This document shows positions 59,503 to 64,000 of a stretch of 64,000 nt of DNA, in pieces. Location: NCBI RefSeq assembly GCF_014192155.1, contig NZ_JACHXO010000003.1, positions 434,001-498,000 on the forward strand. Reading direction: 5' to 3'. The translations under genes were made by a program, and so were the position numbers. How positions within the stretch are numbered: the stretch's first letter is position 1; each line of letters starts with the position of its first letter. Source of the DNA: Roseateles terrae (GTDB lineage: Bacteria > Pseudomonadota > Gammaproteobacteria > Burkholderiales > Burkholderiaceae_C). The notes beneath the pieces are model-generated. The model made no database searches. It saw nothing but the letters and a program-made list of their open reading frames with translations, and was not told the origin of the DNA.

Positions 59503-60284
59503 AACAAGGCTCCTAGATAAGCGGCGGGAGGGTCGGAGGAAGGGTCGGAGGAAGCGTCAGTCGAGCGATCTGTCGATCGATGGACAGCGGCATCGGAAGT
59601 CGTTTCTGCCATGGGCGCCAGGGCTTGGCGCAGCAGATGCAGCGGATCGCTGGCGGCCGGCGCCTGCAGGCCCGCCTGGACGTGGCGGAGGTGGTCGGCC
59701 ATCAGCGTCTCGGCGCTGGCCAGATCCCCACGCTCGAGCGCATCCACGATGGCGACGTGCTCTTCACAGGACTGGGCCGCATCGTGGGACGACTGATAGA
59801 GCATTGCAATCAGCGTCGTCCGCGCGGTGAAGTCACGCAGTGTGTCGGCCAGCAGCCGGTTGCCCAGGCAGTCGGCGAGGCACACATGGAAGTCGCCCAG
59901 CAGGAAGCTACGGGTGCCGACGTCATCGCTGCTGAGCGCGGCGCGTTCCTGCTGCAGATGCCGCCGCAGGCGTGCCAGGGCGGTGGGCGCCAGTCCGGAC
60001 TCACGCGGCTGCCCGCGGATCAGGCCCAGCTCGATGACGCGCCGCGCCTCGAAAGCCTCACGCGCCTCCTCCTGGCTCGGTGCAATGAGATACCAGCCCC
60101 GCCGCGCACTGACGGTGACGATGCCCCGCGCAGCCAGCCGGGTCAGTGCCTCACGGACGATGGTGCGGCTGCAGTCGAACAGCAACGCCAGCTGCTGCTC
60201 GCCGAGGCGGGTGGCCGGCGGCAGCTTCTGCGCCAGCACCGCTTCGAGGATGCGCTGGCTGATGTCGGTGGCGGAGGTGCCCAT
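59499..60284 (-). CDS. GntR-family (FadR/FCD type) regulator of the ABC operon
   Basis: The 261-residue regulator has the winged helix (LGEQQLALLFDCSRTIVREA, LTRLAARGIVTVSARRGWYL) and an all-helical FCD domain (RSFLLGDFHVCLADCLGNRL, SCEEHVAIVDALERGDLASA, ADHLRHVQ). FCD regulators usually sense small carboxylates or amino acid derivatives. It is the first gene of the operon and overlaps the binding-protein gene by four bases, so it probably regulates itself and the transporter. The Ser/Asp/Pro-rich C-terminal tail is low complexity. Confidence 0.93.
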   Translation of the reverse strand: MGTSATDISQRILEAVLAQKLPPATRLGEQQLALLFDCSRTIVREALTRLAARGIVTVSARRGWYLIAPSQEEAREAFEARRVIELGLIRGQPRESGLAPTALARLRRHLQQERAALSSDDVGTRSFLLGDFHVCLADCLGNRLLADTLRDFTARTTLIAMLYQSSHDAAQSCEEHVAIVDALERGDLASAETLMADHLRHVQAGLQAPAASDPLHLLRQALAPMAETTSDAAVHRSTDRSTDASSDPSSDPPAAYLGALL

Positions 60285-60507
60285 GCCACGGGCTTTGCAG
60301 CTTCCGTGCCAGGCCGTTCATCTGTCTTGTATGCAAGCGCTGCGCACAGGCTTGGTGTGCGGCGGGGCGTTGGAGCGACCGCAACGCCATCGCAGGGCGC
60401 GCCGATGCACTGGCGCGGTGCTTCACAAAGCAGACAGCCGATGCTCCAGTGACAGAGACATCGGCTGCTGCAGAGGGTCCGACGGCGGGCGATGGTGCCG
60501 TCTGCGT

Positions 60508-61368
60508 TCAGCCGTCCACCCGCATTGAATAATCGACGGCCTTCACATCCTTGGTGAGGCGACCGACGGAGATGCGGTCCACGCCGGTGGCGGCAATCCA
60601 GCGCAGCTGATCCAGCGCCACGCCGCCGGAGACCTCCAGCAAGGCGCGGCCCCCCGCGACGGCCACTGCCTCGCGCATCATCGGTTCGCTGAAGTTGTCC
60701 AGCAGCACGCTGACCGCGCCCGCCGCCAGTGCTTCACGCAGCTGGTCCAGCGTCTCGACTTCCACCTGGATGGTCACACCCGCCTGCAGCGCTTGCGCCT
60801 GCTGCAGGGCCTGGGTGACCCCGCCCGCCGCGGCGATGTGGTTCTCTTTGATGAGGATGCCGTCGTACAGCGCCAGCCGCTGATTGGCACCGCCACCGAC
60901 CCGGACCGCATACTTCTGCGCCAGGCGCAGGCCGGGCAAGGTCTTGCGCGTGTCCAGCACCACGCAGCCACGGGGATTCGGGCTGGCACCCTCGATCGCC
61001 CGCGCATGGGCGCGGGTCAGCGTGGCGGTGCCGGAGAGCAGCTGCAGGAAGTTCAGCGCCGGCCGCTCGGCCGACAGCAGCGCACGGCCATCGGCTTCGA
61101 TGCGGCAGACCACCGTGTCGGCGGTCATGTCGGCGCCTTCGTCATACAGCCACTCGATGCGGCTGCCCGCATCCAGCTGCCGGAAGACCCCGTCGAACCA
61201 GTCTCGGCCGCACAGCACCGCCGCTTCGCGCACCCGCACATGGGCCTTCACCCGACGGCCGGCCGGGACCAGACGGGCCGTCCAGTCCGCGATGCCGATG
61301 TCCTCGAACAGCGCGTCGTGGATGTTGCGGGCACGCGCCTCGTCCAGGCGCTCGTTGTGGTCAAACAT
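60508..61368 (-). CDS. nadC: Nicotinate-nucleotide pyrophosphorylase (quinolinate phosphoribosyltransferase)
   Basis: NadC (286 residues) converts quinolinate and PRPP into nicotinate mononucleotide in de novo NAD synthesis. Visible motifs are RPALNFLQLLSGTATLTR, VLDTRKTLPGLRLAQKYAVR, VGGGANQRLALYDGILIKEN, VEVETLDQL and LEVSGGV. Its ATG is six bases after the FAH-family stop, so the two genes are co-transcribed. nadA and nadB are not in the window. Confidence 0.96.
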   Translation of the reverse strand: MFDHNERLDEARARNIHDALFEDIGIADWTARLVPAGRRVKAHVRVREAAVLCGRDWFDGVFRQLDAGSRIEWLYDEGADMTADTVVCRIEADGRALLSAERPALNFLQLLSGTATLTRAHARAIEGASPNPRGCVVLDTRKTLPGLRLAQKYAVRVGGGANQRLALYDGILIKENHIAAAGGVTQALQQAQALQAGVTIQVEVETLDQLREALAAGAVSVLLDNFSEPMMREAVAVAGGRALLEVSGGVALDQLRWIAATGVDRISVGRLTKDVKAVDYSMRVDG

Positions 61369-61374
61369 GGGGAT

Positions 61375-62073
61375 TTATTCGGCCTCGCCGATGGTGATCT
61401 GCAGCGTGCCGAAGCCTTCGATCACGCCTTCGATCGAGTCACCCGGCTTCACCGGACCGACGCCTTCGGGCGTGCCGGTGTAGATCAGGTCGCCCGGCTC
61501 CAGGTGATAGAACTGCGACAGGTTGGCCACCAGCTCGGGAATGCTCCAGATCATGTCGGACAGGTCACCGCGCTGCTTTTCGGTGCCGTTCACGCTCAGG
61601 GTGATGGCGCCGGCCTTCAGCTCGCCCAGCTCGCTGCGGGGCACCAGCGGCGTGATGACGGCGGAATGCTCGAAGCCCTTGCCCAGGTCCCAGGGACGGC
61701 CAATGGCCTTGGCTTCGTTCTGCAGGTCGCGGCGGGTCATGTCCAGGCCCGCGGCATAGCCCCAGACGGCTTCACCTGCCTGCTCCGGCGTGGCGCGGAA
61801 CACCGGCTTGCCGATGGCCACCACCAGTTCCATCTCGTAGTGCAGGTTCTTGGTGCCCGGTGCGTAGGGAATGGTGCCGCCGGACGGCGCCAGCGCGCTG
61901 GCGGGCTTGGTGAAGTAGAACGGCGGCTCGCGGTCCGGGTCGCTCCCCATCTCCCGGGCGTGTGCGGCGTAATTGCGGCCCACGCAGAAGATGCGGCTGA
62001 CGGCGTAACGGGCATCGGAGCCGCGCACCGCCACGGAGGCTTGCGGGGCTGGAGGGAAGATGTAGGCGCTCAT
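61375..62073 (-). CDS. Fumarylacetoacetate hydrolase (FAH) family protein
   Basis: The enzyme (232 residues from ATG 62073) belongs to the FAH superfamily (YcgM-like). It has IFCVGRNYAAHAREMG, PPFYFTKPASAL and NLHYEMELVVAIGK (metal-binding Glu pair), then GYAAGLDMTRRDLQ and DLIYTGTPEGVGPVKPGD. Members are acylpyruvases, oxaloacetate decarboxylases or C-C hydrolases; which one applies here is unknown. A much longer open frame reaches 63432 antisense to rlpA, but the fold starts at 62073. Confidence 0.93.
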   Translation of the reverse strand: MSAYIFPPAPQASVAVRGSDARYAVSRIFCVGRNYAAHAREMGSDPDREPPFYFTKPASALAPSGGTIPYAPGTKNLHYEMELVVAIGKPVFRATPEQAGEAVWGYAAGLDMTRRDLQNEAKAIGRPWDLGKGFEHSAVITPLVPRSELGELKAGAITLSVNGTEKQRGDLSDMIWSIPELVANLSQFYHLEPGDLIYTGTPEGVGPVKPGDSIEGVIEGFGTLQITIGEAE

Positions 62074-62172
62074 GGCTGACGGAGGTTGTGGTGTGGAAAC
62101 CAATCGTTCGTTTGCACGAACCCGTGCAGCATAACCTTGGCAAAAGCAGGCAGCATTGCTAGGGTTGCGCCC

Positions 62173-63537
62173 ATGTTTGAAGCCCGCCCCGCCGGCCAGC
62201 GCCTGGCCGTCCTGACGAGTGCCCTGATCCTGGCCGCCTGCGCCAGCCGTGGTCCTGCCCCCTCCAGCCGCCCCGCCACGCCCGCTCCGGGCGGTGCCAA
62301 GGTCACCCAATGGCCGTCCAAGGACGGTCCCGAGGCCATCGTGCCGGCCGATCTGGACAAGATGCCGGACGCCCTGCCCCGGCTCGAGAGCATCCGCAAA
62401 GGGGGTCCGAACAAACCCTATGCCGTGGCGGGCCAGCGGTACGAGCCCCTGACGGACGACGACCCGCTGGTCCAGCGCGGTCTGGCGTCCTGGTATGGCC
62501 GCAAGTTCCACGGGCGTCCCACCGCCAGCGGGGAGCTCTACAACATGTATGCGATGACGGCCGCGCATCCGACGATGCCCATCCCCAGCTATGCCCGGGT
62601 GCGCAATCCGAAGAACGGCCGGGAAGTGATCGTGCGGATCAACGACCGCGGGCCTTTCCACAGTACCCGCATCATCGATCTGAGCTACACCGCCGCCCTC
62701 AAGCTGGACCTCCTCCGAGGGGTGGCCGAGGTGGAAGTCGAGCGGATCACCTATGAAGACATCCGCAGCGGCGCCTGGCTGCGCGGCAAGGAGCCGCCGG
62801 TGTTGCCGGGCGACCGTGCGGTGCCGGACGCGCCGGTCTTTGCCGCGGCCACCCCGAATGGCGCGCCGGAGGTGACCACCGGGGCGCAGATGCGTGACGC
62901 GGATCCCGCGCCCGGAATGAACCGGCCGGTGGCGTCCGGCAAGAGCCGCGCGTCGGCACCTTCGGCTGCGTTGACCTCCGCCCGGGGGGCCGCAACCGGC
63001 GTCCCTGCCGGCACGGGCACGGGCGCTGTCACGGTCGCCACCAGCGCCGCCGGCACGACCGCCGGCACTGCGGCTGGTGCCAGCGCCGGCATGGTGCCGA
63101 TCCCGGTGGTGGCCCTGCCGCCCGGGACCGATCTGGACAGCCAGCGCGACTTCCCGAATGCCAATGGCCGGAACCCCGGCACCCCGGTCGGCCCGGTCGC
63201 AGCGGCGGGCGGCAACAGCGCCCCCTCCGCCGCCGCCACCGCCGAGGCCTCCGCATCTCCAGGCCCCAACGACCCGGTGCCCGCCATGAAGCTGGCCGCC
63301 GCGCCGGGCTTTTGGCTGCAGCTCGGTGCCTTTTCCCGACTGGAAGGTGCCGAAACCCTCCGCGAGCAGTTCAACCGCAACCTGGACTGGATGGCCCCCA
63401 TGCTGACCATCTTCAAGGACAAGCAACTGCACCGCCTGCAGGCCGGGCCGTTCAGCAGCAGGGAAGACGCCCGGGCAGCCGCCGACAAGGTGCGCACCGC
63501 CATGGCGCTGACGCCGGTCCTGGTCGAACGGCGCTGA
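62173..63537 (+). CDS. rlpA: RlpA septal ring lytic transglycosylase, lipoprotein with SPOR domain
   Basis: The protein (454 residues from ATG 62173) is an outer-membrane lipoprotein (lipobox LAAC) with a double-psi beta-barrel (about 105-195: GLASWYGRKFHGRPTASGE, MTAAHPTMPIPSYARVRN, VRINDRGPFHSTRIIDLS). A long Ala/Gly/Pro/Thr-rich linker (about 225-370) precedes a C-terminal SPOR domain (FWLQLGAFSRLEGAETLREQ, LHRLQAGPFSSREDA). The DPBB cleaves denuded glycan strands at the septum and the SPOR domain targets it there. ATG 62086 is an alternative but lies before the lipoprotein signal. Confidence 0.94.
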   Translation: MFEARPAGQRLAVLTSALILAACASRGPAPSSRPATPAPGGAKVTQWPSKDGPEAIVPADLDKMPDALPRLESIRKGGPNKPYAVAGQRYEPLTDDDPLVQRGLASWYGRKFHGRPTASGELYNMYAMTAAHPTMPIPSYARVRNPKNGREVIVRINDRGPFHSTRIIDLSYTAALKLDLLRGVAEVEVERITYEDIRSGAWLRGKEPPVLPGDRAVPDAPVFAAATPNGAPEVTTGAQMRDADPAPGMNRPVASGKSRASAPSAALTSARGAATGVPAGTGTGAVTVATSAAGTTAGTAAGASAGMVPIPVVALPPGTDLDSQRDFPNANGRNPGTPVGPVAAAGGNSAPSAAATAEASASPGPNDPVPAMKLAAAPGFWLQLGAFSRLEGAETLREQFNRNLDWMAPMLTIFKDKQLHRLQAGPFSSREDARAAADKVRTAMALTPVLVERR

Positions 63538-63582
63538 TCCCCCGTACGGGGGACGTGATTGTGCGCGGGGGAGCGCTTTGCG

Positions 63583-64000
63583 ATGATGACGTCAATGCCT
63601 GCCCTGGACGCCGCCACCCTCCTGATGGTGCTCACCATGGTCGACGGGTTCGCCTGTGTGGTGTGGCTGCTGCTGGGAGAAGCCCTGCGCATCGCACCGC
63701 GCTCGGCGCGCCGGGTGGCGCTCTATCACGGGCTGCTGGTGCTGGCCTGGTGGCCCACGCTGCCGGACTGGACCGAGCCGGTGCTGAGCCTGCCGCTGTC
63801 CATCATCTGCGCGGGTCTGCTGACGGCCGGCGTGCGCGGCCTGATGCGGCTGCAGCACCAGCTGACCGATGTGGTGGCGGTGGTCGTGCTCGGACTGGTC
63901 GTCCTGGCGCTCGTGAATCCCAACCTCAACACCGCCCGCGCGGTGGTCAATCTGGTGTCCTGCATCCTGGCCTTGATGGCCGTGGCGGACATTCTGCGCG
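63583..64000 (+). CDS. Multi-helix membrane protein, partial (cut by window end)
   Basis: An ATG at 63583 follows GGGGAG at nine bases, and the frame stays open to the window end (139 codons). The translation has at least four hydrophobic helices (LLMVLTMVDGFACVVWLLLG, ALYHGLLVLAWW, LPLSIICAGLLTAGV, VVAVVVLGLVVLALV). The pattern resembles the N-terminal membrane module of a GGDEF-type cyclase or other sensor, but that cannot be tested because the rest is missing. It follows rlpA by 45 bases. Confidence 0.75.
   Translation, partial: MMTSMPALDAATLLMVLTMVDGFACVVWLLLGEALRIAPRSARRVALYHGLLVLAWWPTLPDWTEPVLSLPLSIICAGLLTAGVRGLMRLQHQLTDVVAVVVLGLVVLALVNPNLNTARAVVNLVSCILALMAVADILR

Noticed and set aside
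61375-63432. 685-codon frame extending the FAH protein
   Set aside because: The FAH fold starts at 62073. The extension is antisense to the well-supported rlpA gene and low-complexity.

Overview
The window is 64 kb of uniformly GC-rich, densely coding bacterial chromosome. The gene content (lplT/alr/arfB/radA/ilvE neighbourhood, DUF4148 and zf-CHCC proteins, cytochrome c5, YheT hydrolase, poly-HAMP hybrid kinase) points to a betaproteobacterium of the order Burkholderiales, perhaps the Roseateles/Mitsuaria/Rubrivivax side of it. That placement is an inference from gene families and base composition, not from a marker-gene alignment. Both ends cut through genes: a PBP4-type DacB on the left and a membrane protein on the right.

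Layout. 1-9.7 kb: partial dacB lipoprotein, a TonB-dependent receptor, an ldcA-dadA pair, an aromatic aminotransferase, a PaaI-type thioesterase, a secreted M20 peptidase and an ABM-domain protein. 9.7-25 kb: glutathione peroxidase, EamA and LysE exporters, an SGNH hydrolase followed by a terminator, lplT/alr/arfB, an anchored HExxH protein, radA, ilvE, zf-CHCC, SnoaL-like protein, YheT hydrolase and cytochrome c5. 25-26.9 kb: a tRNA-Arg(CCG) followed by a scarred accessory stretch in which an IS3-family relic sits between two truncated divergent genes. 26.9-35 kb: a 1939-residue soluble poly-HAMP hybrid histidine kinase overlapping a second REC-GAF-HK-REC kinase. 35-39.6 kb: an ECF sigma/anti-sigma operon with a beta-propeller and a DUF305 protein, then a DUF4148 protein. 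Both transcription units are preceded by the same ECF-type promoter, GGAATA-N16-GTCTAC. 40-49.6 kb: aldo/keto reductase, AraC/SDR pair, modABC with a candidate ModE site, SDR/LysR pair, and a sulfide/persulfide locus (blh, bigR-like regulator, two YeeE/YedE half transporters). 50-56.5 kb: a Cache-PAS-GGDEF cyclase coupled to a single-domain ModE, then a four-gene Anbu operon (circularly permuted ATP-grasp, alpha-E, transglutaminase, proteasome-like protease). 56.5-64 kb: an amino-acid ABC operon with its own GntR regulator, nadC with an FAH-family hydrolase, an RlpA lipoprotein with SPOR domain, and a partial membrane protein.

Themes. Several genes concern D-amino acids and peptidoglycan (dacB, ldcA, dadA, alr, rlpA). 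Several loci carry their own visible regulation: ECF promoters, a ModE-like operator, ArsR-type palindromes at bigR/blh, and a LysR T-N11-A box. The items most worth a second look are the two-promoter ECF regulon, the poly-HAMP kinase with its 276-bp DNA repeats, the Anbu/ATP-grasp/alpha-E/transglutaminase operon, and the IS-scarred island next to tRNA-Arg, where two gene fragments lack start codons and are easy to miss.
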